Assembly: GCA_026874595.1 (NCBI GenBank)
Contig: CM049310.1
Location: 81,702,556-81,766,555 of the forward strand
Origin: Sipunculus nudus
Lineage: Eukaryota > Annelida > Sipuncula > Golfingiida > Sipunculidae
Length of the DNA stretch: 64,000 bases
Direction of reading: 5' to 3'
Under the pieces are notes generated by a model. That model made no database searches. It saw only the letters and a program-made list of their open reading frames with translations, and was not told the origin of the DNA. The number at the start of each line of letters is the position of its first letter. The stretch's first letter is position 1. A program made the position numbers and the translations under genes. Shown here one piece after another: positions 36,715 through 49,025 of this stretch.

Positions 36715-37115
36715 ATTGGAGGTAATGGTCTCCATTTTTAATGCTGGCATAACTCTAAAGAATAAATGTGTATCTGCAGACTTCCATTCAGGTTTCGGAC
36801 TACGTGACAGGGCAGTATAATACATTTCCTCTCATTTTATATCCCGCATGGTGTTGACCAGGCCCGGTGATTACTGCACCTGCGTGTCACGGGTGCGTAA
36901 TCGTCCTCATTACTGGTTCATACCACCAAGAAACCCCGAAAGACGCGTCGTTTGTGAGGCAAACACGCCCATTTGGCACAGTCTTCCCATTAAGCCTGCA
37001 GTGCGCCTACCCTGAGTTGGGGTCGATCGTGAAAAAACTCGCCGCCTCAGTGGAGATTTGAAGTTACGATCTCCCTGCATTGACTCATGTGCTGTATCCC
37101 TGAGCAATAGAAGTA
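36715..37115 (-). mobile_element. tRNA-derived SINE-like repeat, copy 2
   Basis: Collinear with 21570-21965 over its full length (CTCTCATTTTATATCC, TACTGCACCTGCG, CTGGTTCATACCACC, AAGCCTGCAG). It has the same tRNA-like end at the right, degraded here. It also abuts a microsatellite. Confidence 0.75.
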
Positions 37116-37190
37116 GGAGTTTATATAATCAAGAACGCAAGCTAATCCGAATCTGATTACCATTTTGTTACAAAAAAAGTATAGCCTTTA

Positions 37191-37517
37191 GGCAAAAAAA
37201 TTGTACGGTTCTCAGGCACCGCCCGCGTCAATTTTAACACCCTACATCATTTTTTTTATTTTGATTTTCATTAGAAACTTACCAATTTTGAGCTTCAGCC
37301 GCTCGGACATTTCTTCCAAGAAAATAAAATAATACAATTTTGATTAAATTTCCTTTCTTATGTAGTGCTTTTACCTGTTTAGCAAAACAATTTTTTTTTA
37401 TTTTCCTGTCTTTTCCTGATCATATGATATTTTAATCGAAACATACCATAAAATGGTAAATCGCCCGCAATGATTTCTGAAAAAACGTGCCTGAGAACCA
37501 AACCTTATTTTTTGGCC
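37191..37517. mobile_element. PIF/Harbinger-type MITE, copy 2
   Basis: 327 bp, collinear with 35103-35444, with the same inverted ends and a TTA duplication (37188-37190 and 37518-37520). The internal phrases GTGCTTTTACCTGTTTAGC and TGATTTCTGAAAAAA are shared, with minor changes. Confidence 0.82.
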
Positions 37518-38227
37518 TTATGTTTGCTTATGCGAGAATATACTAGTTATAAATAACTTATCACCTACCGTTTCTGTTAATTTTGTGTGATGTCTGGTTT
37601 ACTGTGCGTACATATTAATTTTCAACGAAAAATATGAAACAACGTACCCAAACTAAGTTATTTGATGTTTAAGTGTTCTAGCTCCAATGGACAAAAATAA
37701 TTAAAAAAATTCCCAATCTGTCATGCATAGAGGTCAAGCAAACGTACTCCAAATCTCATTATATTATCATATAACATAATTCCCTATGAAAAAAATATTA
37801 ATATAGATTTTACATAAAATAAGCCCAATTCCTAGAGGAAAAACATTTTTATATCTATTTTTTCACTAAAAACATGAGGTTGTGTGATTTGTTCAAAAAC
37901 TATTGGTACATCTATGAGCACTGTCAACTCGGCAGTGACGTCACACACTGGGAAATTGCCTGTGACTAAAATTCTAGATCTCAGTAAAAGCACAGTATTT
38001 CTGCCTCTGTCAGTCCCACAACAAACGCACATGGAATAGGTTTACTTTACCTAGAGAGAAAACATTTGGCGCTTTCGCTATTGTGTGCCCAGTCAGATTT
38101 ATATATGTATATGTGTGTGTGTGTTCGTGTTCGGTGTGTGTCTGTGCACATGTGTATATGTTACGTGAATATGTAATTAAAAAAACACATAAAACACATA
38201 AACCAGGAAAGGTTTGTATGAAATTAT

Positions 38228-38402
38228 TACCAAAAGCTCTTTACGCCTGTCCCGGGGGATGGGGGTGGGGGGGGGGGGCGCTCTTTTAACCAAAAAGCTC
38301 TTTATGTCGGCCGGGGAAGGTTACGCACCTTTTTACCCTGACAGTCGTGGGAGGGAAGCGCTCTTTGTCCCGTATGGGTGGGGGGAGGGGGGGGGGGGGG
38401 GT
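38228..38402 (+). repeat. three-unit degenerate tandem repeat ending in G-runs
   Basis: AAAGCTCTTTACGCCTGTCC, AAAGCTCTTTATGTCGG and GAAGCGCTCTTTGTCCCG mark three successive units. The first and third run into long G tracts. Confidence 0.7.
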
Positions 38403-38986
38403 ATGGCAATTGACGCGGAAGATTTATACCATTTCTTGCTTGAAAGGGATCGACTTGCAATGGTAATGCAACAGTTCTTCTGCCTGTCTATAGCCTTGCA
38501 ATCTTATTTACGCGTTTGCCAAGATATTTTATCTGTTTAATGTATTTATACCCCTGGACAGGTCATGAGTAAACAACTCCATTAATTATAATTGGACCAG
38601 AGGGTAGTGTCTCTCTGATACCATTTATACAATTAGTTAATCTACTAAAGTGCGACCTCGGTAAACATGTCAGTAAACAAACGGAATCTGTGTTAGGAGA
38701 TTGACGTCATCAGTCAGGGGTCACGGGTCATAATACATGCGTTGGCGTCTGTAGGGTACGCACCAGGTACCATATTGTGAGTTATCAGTCATACTGATAA
38801 TATAAATATAGACAGGTTAATATGCTAACGGTAATCTGTGAATCTGTAAGTGCTTGCGCAGAGCCTTTATATAGCAGACGTCATATTCACAATTAACTTC
38901 TGCGTGTGTGTGCGTTTCTGATCAGACCTTATTCATAATTATTGCGTTTTCATTAAATTTTGATATTATAATGATAATAATAATAA

Positions 38987-39090
<104 letters not shown>

Positions 39091-39164
39091 CATGAATGAA
39101 CAGTAGTCATATGATTAAATTTTATTCATTTATACATGTATTGTACAACTAATCATAATAACTA

Positions 39165-39372
39165 ATTCGAGGCACTCTCCATGACTCGGATTGTGGCGTT
39201 TGGTTGTCATTGGAGGTAGAGGACCGTAAAGAACCACCGACTTTGGACGGGCCAGTACAATCACTCCCATAACCAGGCCGGGGATCGAACCCGGGTCGCC
39301 AGCGGTTTACTTCTCGATTGTGTAGGCCCTTGGACCAGCAAGCCATTAGAGTGAATGGCACTGAAGCTATAG
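39165..39372 (-). mobile_element. tRNA-derived SINE
   Basis: On the minus strand, an A-box region (TGGCTTGCTGGTCCAAGG) and a perfect B box GGGTTCGATCCCCGG (around 39283-39297) form the head. The body contains GGTTCTTTACGG and ends near CATGGAGAGTGCCTCGAA, as in the 35455-35640 copy. Confidence 0.75.
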
Positions 39373-39737
39373 CTACCACGTTTAAATCATTTGTCTGTTT
39401 CTTTCTCTCGTATTTTAAAATTATCTGTCCAGCATATAATTAAACGTGTCTTGATTCACCCCAAAATATAACCCCTGTAACTCAAACTCATCAAAATGTT
39501 CGTATTTTTTAATAGTTTACTCAGTAATGTCAAAGTTCTGTTGGCCAGTTCAAGCATGTGATATTATTTTTGGCTGATATTGAGTGTGCTTGGTGTAATT
39601 GCAGTCTTTGATAAATATGTATGACTGATATAGATCCGGCTTTATCTATCTACACCCGTACATCAACCTTTATCTTGATGACCAGGTTATGTCGTACTGA
39701 ATGTATCCTACTTGTTCCAAACAGGAATTCTGAAATA

Positions 39738-40139
39738 CAGGGGCGGGTTTAGAGGGGGCACAGGGGGCCAACGCCTCCTCCCTATCTCGGGACATGAGGC
39801 GTTTTAAAAAGTGATGAACTATTTGCATATATATTCACCGAGCGTTACAGTGTAGTTCTCCATGCAAGATGTAAAGGCACTCTGACAGTGGTAATCTCAG
39901 AGGGCCGAAATGGCGCTATCTCTTTCTAAATCTAAAGAAGTATTGAAATAGAACAATACACGCTGAAGACAGGTATACAGCGCCGGGTTAAGTGTCTTGA
40001 AAGTAACGTTTTATTCTCAAAATGGCTACATTACAACATTATTACAACATTACAACAAAATTATCTTCACTTTACACTCCCCCCTGATGCTTCGAATATG
40101 GACCCCCCCCCCCCCCTAAAATTCCTCTGTCCGCCCCTG
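39738..40139. mobile_element. 402-bp MITE with CAGGGGCGG termini
   Basis: It starts CAGGGGCGGGTTTAG and ends TCTGTCCGCCCCTG, giving a perfect 9-bp terminal inverted repeat with a further imperfect part. An 8-bp target duplication, as expected for hAT, is not clear. It lies 300-470 bp upstream of the calsequestrin-like promoter region. Confidence 0.7.
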
Positions 40140-40440
40140 AAGAATAGTGCTAAATCCTCCCGGATACAAGGCAACACAATTATGCGCAGTTCGACTTAAA
40201 GGACACTGACATGTAAACAGTCGTTCTTGTGAGATTATGAGGACATTTATTGAAGAAACTGAGGCAAACTTTAAGATATTATAGATTGTTTGTTGTTTAA
40301 CTAATGTGGCCATGCAGTGATTACTCAGATGGACTATCGCCCCGGTGCCCCCTTTTGTATTTGCGCAGACAGATACACGTATCAACGTGACCGTCACCCT
40401 GACAAAATCAACGTAAATCTCGCCATAGTATCAGCTAGAA

Positions 40441-40448
40441 TGACGTCA
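40441..40448. promoter_or_regulatory. CRE palindrome upstream of the calsequestrin-like gene
   Basis: TGACGTCA, the full CREB/ATF site, lies about 160 bp 5' of the start codon. Its position makes it a candidate promoter element; function is inferred only. Confidence 0.4.
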
Positions 40449-40606
40449 GAGCACGATCGGGATCACCTTATTAACGCGTTCACTTCTCGTATGTCCTTCT
40501 TACAACAACAGACACTACACGACGCATATCTTCAACTCCGTATTTTAATTCATTAGACTGGGAAGAAAATATTACACTGTTGGAAAGTGAAATATTATAT
40601 AGCGTG

Positions 40607-43600
40607 ATGGCAAAGTGGGTAGTTCTGGCGTGTGGGTTCCTGTTGCTGCATTATGTTGGCAGTGCTGTGTCCCAGGATGAATTCTGGTACCCCGATCAAG
40701 GCGCTGCGACAGAGCTTACAGTACTTGGTAGCGAGAACTTTGACACGACAGTCAGCGGTAACCCTCTCGTGGTTGTCTTGTTCAGCGATGTTACGTCAGA
40801 GGACCTGGGGCAGCAGAAAATGTTCATCATCAACCAAAATATGATGAAGGTTAGTAAGTAAAGTTGGTCACAGTAAGTAAGTCATCACTCAAAACATGGT
40901 TTAGAGTCTCCCCCTCAGAACGAAATAGAAACACGTGCAAACAGACAGACGCCCACACACGGAAGGGGGGGGGGGTGAGATTTATGATGTAATTACTCAT
41001 ATCATATCTCATATGATACTGTTGAACTACAACGTCCAGCTTTTGTTTACATTTATAGTAGAATCTAATATATTGAAATATAATTCATTTAAGATAATTA
41101 TTACATGTATTTTTCTTATCATTTTGGGGGGAAACGTGAATTTTGTTTTACGTTTGTGTCTGTCGTGCTCCCTATGAGAATAAATACATAGGCCTACATG
41201 CATGTATGTGTGTAGTTGTGTATGTATGCACGTATGTATGTCCGGATCTGTAATTCAAAGAATACATCCCATTTTCATTTGAACATTTTACACGAGGTCG
41301 TCTTCACAATATCTCGGTCCTCCAGAATCAAGGTTCAAGAATTCACCTAAAAAAGCATTGTAGTTCACACTTCACTCCCGAGGTGGCAGCAGTCTCTGGC
41401 GGTCTCTTTTTCGCAAATTGTGATTTGCGCAATATTGCATTTCCATATTTCCCAGTTGGTCATGATAATAAATGAATGAATGATGCTCAATAAAAATTTG
41501 ACATTACCGCATAATAAAATACCCAGGATTGTCTGGAATGGATACGTCACCTAGTTAGTTTATTTATATGGACGACTAATTATTGTCTTGGACGCTGAAG
41601 TGTTAGTAGGCGAACTAAATCACGGCCTGTCATCACATCTGTATAATGAACTGCCCATGGGTATGTTTGATTGTACATCTCAACCTGAAACTTTACAATT
41701 ATCATAATACTGTCATTATTATTCAACATGACTGGATAATGAATTATTGCACTGAACATTTTTTAAGCAGATTTATCCATAATCATACCAACAAGTAGGC
41801 AAGCATACGTACAAAATAACTCCAGTATGCCTCGTCTTTGGCCAATGCACAATATTATTCTCAATGTTACTTTTATCCTGAGCGTTTCACGCCTGTACCT
41901 CTGTTTTGATATTTTTTGCTTCAATCTGAATTTAGCGGGCAGAGTTCTGTATCAGAAATCACTCACAGGGTACGGTTAATCATCAATGGCTATTATAACG
42001 ACATTGCACTGACACATAGGGTTGAAAGAGGTTAAGCATTTTGAACTGACACACGGGCATTTGGTGGAGGCTGTTAGCAATACTGAACGGATACACGGGA
42101 ATAGGGTGGAAGATGTTAACACGTTACCATTCGACCTTTGCACTGGGTCAAGATATATTGAGGCAGATCCTTAATATTCATAGATAACTTCTGTGTGGAG
42201 AACCGACGTTATGTTTCTAATAGTCATTATTTTCTCCTACAGGGGGCGGCAGCTGTCCTGAGTGATGCGGTCTTTGGGGTGGTGGACACAAGTCAAAATA
42301 TAGAGCTCACGGCCGCACAGGGTAAGTCCATAAAGAGGGCTGGCCTTAAACACGGAACGGAACGCGGAACAGGGGCTTTATTTACGGAACGGAACAAATA
42401 TATAAAAAGTATCCTTTCCTTTAAATGGTCATTTTCATTCCGGTTACTCCATAATTTCCACAGTGTGCTCCGAGTAGGCTATCTTTTGGCACATATGACA
42501 GCATATTTTTGTAGAGAATATTTTTTTTTTGTAATTTGTAAATTCTGTCTCTTAAACACCAGAATTTTTTAAATCAGCTATTCTATAATAATCTTGTATT
42601 GAGTCTCCTATATGACATTCCTCGAATCTTAGAACGGTGTATGTTAATGAGAATGTATGTTCAAGTTACTCTTTGAAAGTTCATAAATAATTTCATCACG
42701 TTAGCATTCTGGGAATGTATAGGGTCATCCGCGATTTGAACCGTAAGTAGTGAGGGCCTCATATTTGTTATTAATCAATAAGTAATATTCATAATGAATA
42801 TTAAATTTATATACATCTCAATTGAGCATATGTGTCTGAGTGTGTGTTTGTGTCTGTGTTTAAACATACAAAAAATATACAGTGTCTTTCAACTGAATGT
42901 CATTCAAATTAAAGACAGTTGCACTACATAGTTATTTTATAATTGTCCTTTTATAGTATAACGTGCATGTTAAGGTACAAACTTCTGTTATAATTGCTGT
43001 TTCTTCAGGTGTGACTGAACCAAACACTGTCTGCGTTTACAAGTACGGCAAGAGGGTTAAGTATACCGGCTACAGAGCGTCCGACGTACTCGTGGCATTC
43101 GTCAAAAAGGTAGTATCCATAGACTGTAACCCTCTAAACCATATTATGCCCAAAACACACTTACTTCCTTCATGCAAGTCAAGGGTTACAATAAAAACTA
43201 GAGAACGTGAAGAAAGTGCCGGAGATGCACTGCTGACATAGCCAAACACGGGCCCAGCCAAGCAGTTCCCTAAATGACGTCGAAGTGGATGGTCATGACC
43301 TTTTGCCTCCGCAAGGAGGGTATGCGTTCATTCCCGTTCGTGTGTGTGTGTTTTTTACGACAACATAACTGACGCAGCCATGAACGGAACCTCATGAAAT
43401 TTCCAGGGCATTTCGATAAAAGGGGTTAGAATCGATTAGATTTTGATGTTGATCCGGCATCTTCTCTGGATTCTGAGGCGTCATCATGGAATATTCACAA
43501 AGGTACGGTCACTTATGCATGAATATAACTGGCCAAAAAAATAAGTGAATTCAGACAAGGTCGTCCTCATCAGTGTGGCCTGATCACCTGTTCAGGTCAC

Positions 43601-45536
43601 GGTCGAGCACCCAGCACTTCGGAGTGACAGTGTCCAGTGGTTCTGTGCAATACGACCTGTGCACACCGGCAGTTTCAAAGTATAAACATATGCCCCGCGT
43701 AAGCTCTTAGTTTTGAGATGAATGGATGTAAACACAGGTCAGGGAGCATCCCAATAGGGACCCTCACATTGGTGAGATATTAATCATTCAGATTTCAGAT
43801 TCATATTTCTAGTTTTTCACTTATTTTGGCACATTTTGAGGAGAAAATTTTAAGAAAAAATCATAGAGAAGAAGGGTTGTGCACCAACCAGCAAATCGGG
43901 TAAACTCACTCCAGTCTTGAGCAAAACAGATTAACGCGCGTCACACTCGTGCGTTATTACCAGGAATGCCCACACGGCAAGCACGCGTCACACCACACTG
44001 CGCAGAATCGGACTCACAAGAGTGCGATTCTGCTTGTTTGTGTTTATGGGGTTTCAAACCCAAAAATTCCTGTTTAATAGCTTCTATATACCCCAGCAGC
44101 GTAGGTAAAAAATGTATTGAGGAGGTTAATGTAGTCCGATCAAATTCACTGGAAAAGAAATGTTTTATGGCAAATTACATAAACAATGGATGTTTTAGTG
44201 GCAGGGACTTCACGGAATATGTAATATTTTGTAGTCATGCGCTTGTAAAATGTAAATAGGTGTTTATCCGAAACGTTACAAATTTTAAAAAAAATTTACA
44301 GTTGAGACAACGGGTCCCAGCAGTCCAGTAGTGCCAACTGAAAGAGGTTCCTTTTGAGTATAAAACGCCCTCTATCGGAAGGGCGGGAAAACGCTTCAAA
44401 AGCAACAGCTCACGCGTGATACTGGACGCGCACTGTCCGTGCGTAACGACGCGGTAGTCTGCATGTTTGCACGAGATAAACAGAGGCTTTGACCAGATTT
44501 GACGCTTGGCGAGTGACGCTGACGCGGGTGTGACGCGCGTGTTAGAAAATTTTTGGCTTGAAGTGATTTTTTGATGCACGAATGTCGCGTGAAAATTCCT
44601 GATACTTACGTCACTTCAGACACGTTTTCCAACTCACCTTGTGCATGTAAGATAAAACTGTCTCTATCTATGACACGTAAACATGAATATTGTTGATAAA
44701 GTATTTAACAATAATTATTAATTTAATTATGCCTAGAAACTGTGCAGCGAAGCGTAATAGATTCTCTAACACTTTGAAATAATATGTTAGACAACGAACA
44801 CAATAGCATAGTCGTACATTGATACCAGTCCTGAATTACAACTGCTATTAGATACCCGACATGAGTTTTTGGTTAACATCATATAATCTGACGTTATGTG
44901 TCTTCTGAATCTGTCAGGGGCTGCTCGCGTCCCACGCGTTAGGCGCATTAGCGCATCTTGCGCTTACGTTACACAAAACATAAAACTCCTTTACTCAGCA
45001 ATGCCGCGTAAAACGTCAGACCAATGATTAAACCAAAATATGATCTACCGAACGAGGGACTGATTTTTTAACCGGTCGAGAAAAAGTACGTTAAATTTTG
45101 GCAACTTGTGGGAAAGAAATAACATGTGCTGCATTACTTTAAATGACGCATATGAACAACAAGCTGTTTAATGATAGCTTAGTGAATAAGAATTTGCACT
45201 ATTAACGTACGTTATGACTTGTGTGAAGGCACTGAAGCAAGAGCAACAATTAGCAACATAAATGAATACATGTAATTAATTAACAACCACAAAATAAATA
45301 CTAGAAGCGATTCTGTAAAAAATATTTTTTTTTAGTTTAAGTATGGATGTAATTATACAAGAATTAGAGAAAATACATGTACAGTGTACGTATTTATGTA
45401 ACAGATTATCTCTGGTCGGGTTAAAAGACTTTTAACACACATTTTGCATCCTGTGGCTCGGCATCATACCACAAATGTATACAAACCTACCTCAGTTTAT
45501 ATATATAGTCTATTAAGACTAGACTTTATGACTATT

Positions 45537-45578
<42 letters not shown>

Positions 45579-48500
45579 CATATTTTTTTTCTTTAGCTTC
45601 AAGCTCAAAACGTCGTGACAGTGATAACCGACCAGGCAACACAGAAGATGTTTGACAAACTGCAGTCTCCGAAAGTTCTCGGTCACTTCGACTCAGTGTC
45701 ACCAGGTGAGGCAATTACACGCAGAATTAGTTCCTCGAAAAGCCTTAAGATTGCAGGATCTCGCGGGAGTTGCGCCTATAGTGTCTTACACAGAGACACG
45801 GAGACCCCCCTCGATCCCATGGGTATGATATAAAGCGCAATTTTATTTTCAATAACTTGTAAAAGCAGGAGTCCTGTTTGGCATGCGCAAAGAATTCCTT
45901 CCAGAAAGGTCACTGCAGCAGACAGCAGTTAGGGAGGAATAACCTGGTATGGTGACAAGCAAACACAAAGACCCAAACTGAATCAAGACTTATGCTGACC
46001 ATGTTCAGGCCAATGGCTAAATGTACAGTTAGGCGCCTGAGTTTTAGCCAATAAGATAAATCAATATGTCTGACCAATCAGAGCCATGGTCTCATTCCTT
46101 GTACCATGCTCTCTGGTGGTGATCCGTGGAAGAGGCCGAACTCGTGACAATCTCCGCACATGGTGGCGCTACGTGGAGACTCTACCCCCAGTATATCTCC
46201 TTCAATCAGTTTTACAAAGCAGATTACTGCTTTTCTTGTTATGTCCTCTATTTTGTAATGTTTTATTCTTTATATATTTTAAAGTTGATGTCTCTTTCCT
46301 AAAACATATGAGTGATTAGCACCGTAAAATTAGGAAAGAAATTGAATTCTTGAAACTTCCTCCGTATCTAACTCCACGAAATGGTATTTTATTCTGGAAT
46401 AGCTCAATGGAACTTACTGTTATCGTGGTAAGATTTAGGGGTTCAATATCTGTTCAGTCTTTTCTGTTACTATTATCATTTTTATTTTTACCGGACACTG
46501 TCACCAAATATGTTCTGGGTACAATCTATATATTAGGCAAAAGATTTGTTTCTCTGTTTTTTTTTTTCAGAAATCAGGGCCGGTGGGGGAATTTTTAAAC
46601 TTCTCGTTATAGGTTTTTGAAAAAAATTTTGATATGAACAGGGACCAACATTATAATAAAACTGTTTTGTTTAAACAGGTAAAACCACATCGTAACAAAA
46701 AGAAATTTATCGAAATTTTATTATGTTATTTTCTTGAAGAAATGTCAGAATGGCTGAAGCTAAAAATAATCAATTTCTATTGGAAAATAATTAAATTACT
46801 GAGGAAGGGTCAAATTGATGCGCGATGCCTAGGCTTTTGGACCAACCATTTCTGGTCTGACCATTTTTCTCTCCCGGAACATCGTCGACTGCTATATGCT
46901 TTGTTGTCTTACCATATGTCTAACCCGGAACATCGTAGACTGGTATATGCTTTGTTTCTTGCAGCCTATGAAGTGTTTAAAGAAGCGGCCGACATTTATT
47001 ATCCTGACGTCAGGTTCTACGTCACCCTTGATCCCCTGGTACGTATAAACTACCCGTTAAATTGGTACGTATAGATCTGATCAGATGATACGTGTTGAAA
47101 TACCCAATCCACTCTGAGATCTACCTAATACAATGTTTTCAGGAACGCGGAGGTAATCGTCTATGGCGTTCTTCGGACGTTTGGTTCTCGGGTCGAGGGT
47201 CGAATCGTCTGCGCAAATGTCTGGTTGCAGCCAATAAAGAACCAATACCAACTCCTGCAACAGTCACTCACCATTACCGCCTATCTCAAATTATGGAGTC
47301 CATTGTGTAAATACTGCGCTGACGACTGAAAACTTCCCGTTACAATCATATAATCGATTATTATGCAGCTGACAAAATTATACACCATCACATAATGGTA
47401 CGATGTTAACATAACATTTTAAATCTGACAAAGATCCCTCCAAAATCCAATGTTAACGATCAGTCCTAAGCCTCCCGATTTAGCACTGTTACGGAACCTA
47501 ATATCAACAGATCACATATGCATGATGAACATAAATTTTGTCAAGGAGATAAAAAAAATCAGATTCTGTAACACTAAGCAGCGTGAAATGTCTAGGGGAA
47601 TGAATAAAGAAGTCACTTTTTTACAAATAATTATAATTTATTCTCAAAACAACCCTAACATTACAATACACTAAATCAATACAATCACACAGTATAACAG
47701 CAGTATAACAACAAATCAATAAAATCACACAGTAAAATAAACAAAGTTCACAGTACCTGGATACCACCACTGCCACAGCGACAAGTCCTTTAAAATGCAT
47801 AAGCCGGATGAAAAGTTCACACAAATTCTCTCGGAGAATAACAGTCCAATGTAAAGCTCTTGTAACAATCCCGAAAGTAAACTGAAGACCAAATAAGATA
47901 AGATCCGTCAAAATTCCAAAAAGTAAATCTGAAGAAAATCTATAATTGCCGCACTTATCTGAATAGGTCCCACAAACTGACATACTCGCTTCTGTGTCCG
48001 CTGGAATATTCTTTCACCTCTCTCTCGGCTCTACAACACAGCCCCCTATTTATTTATAACGTTTCACCTCCAGCCGAGAACCTTCCATTGCTCGAACATT
48101 CTATAGAATCTAACACAGTACACACGTTCAAAGAACATACCAGAACAGAGCGCTGTGTATCTAGGGTCAACCAATGCGGATTAAACCGAGCCTGCAACAT
48201 TCGGCCAGGCGAGGCCGTCACAACACGAGCTACGCCAAACCGAACGCCAACGACACATGGAACATCCGTGTGCACAATAAAACAATCATCTGTAAGACCG
48301 CTGCACACTATAAAAAGGGCACCTGTAACACCACTTTTTTTACTTCCTGTTGAAAACCCTGCTGATCTTTGTTATGATTAAAACTCACTATGACAGGTAA
48401 ATCACGCAGTTAATACTGTCCATAAACTGCAGGAAATTTCTCAACAACGGTGTCACTGTTATTTTAGATTCAGATCAAAAGTTACAGTGCCTTTGTTACT

Positions 48501-48971
48501 ACAATCTGGTATTTCCTCGAACGATAACAATGGCACTGTTATAACATGCCGGCACTTCCTTTAAGTTCCTTAATAAAACAGTGTACTGCCGTAATTACAG
48601 ACTGGCAGTTTTATAATAATAGTGCCACTAACATTACAGACCGGCAGTTCAAAGGTAACAATAGCACTGTTAATAAAGCAGAACCTGTTTAAAAGACCAT
48701 CTGTCTAATAACCACCAGTGAGTGGACCAAAAGCAGTCACATTAGTTAAAACTGACATGTCTAATATAAGACCACCTGTGAATTAAGATATTTTGACCCG
48801 TTCCATGAGTGGTTTTATTACACAGTTTCCACTGTACATTGTACATACATCTCCAATGATACAGATGCGTTTTCATTGCAGGCCGGCGCAATAAGTCAGC
48901 AAACGTCACCAGGATCAGTTGTCATGGTAACACCTCCAAATAAGACCAGGATTCAGCCACAACAACCAGTG

Positions 48972-49025
<54 letters not shown>

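Noticed and set aside
39149-39379. Minus-strand 76-codon frame
   Set aside because: It coincides with the tRNA-derived SINE and ends with it.
40580-40606. Nine extra N-terminal residues from an upstream TTG for the calsequestrin-like protein
   Set aside because: TTG initiation is unlikely in an animal nuclear gene. The ATG at 40607 starts directly with a signal peptide.
46634-47074. 146-codon frame upstream of and through calsequestrin-like exon 5
   Set aside because: Only 46965-47038 aligns with the family. The upstream part is intron, including the duplicated acceptor region.
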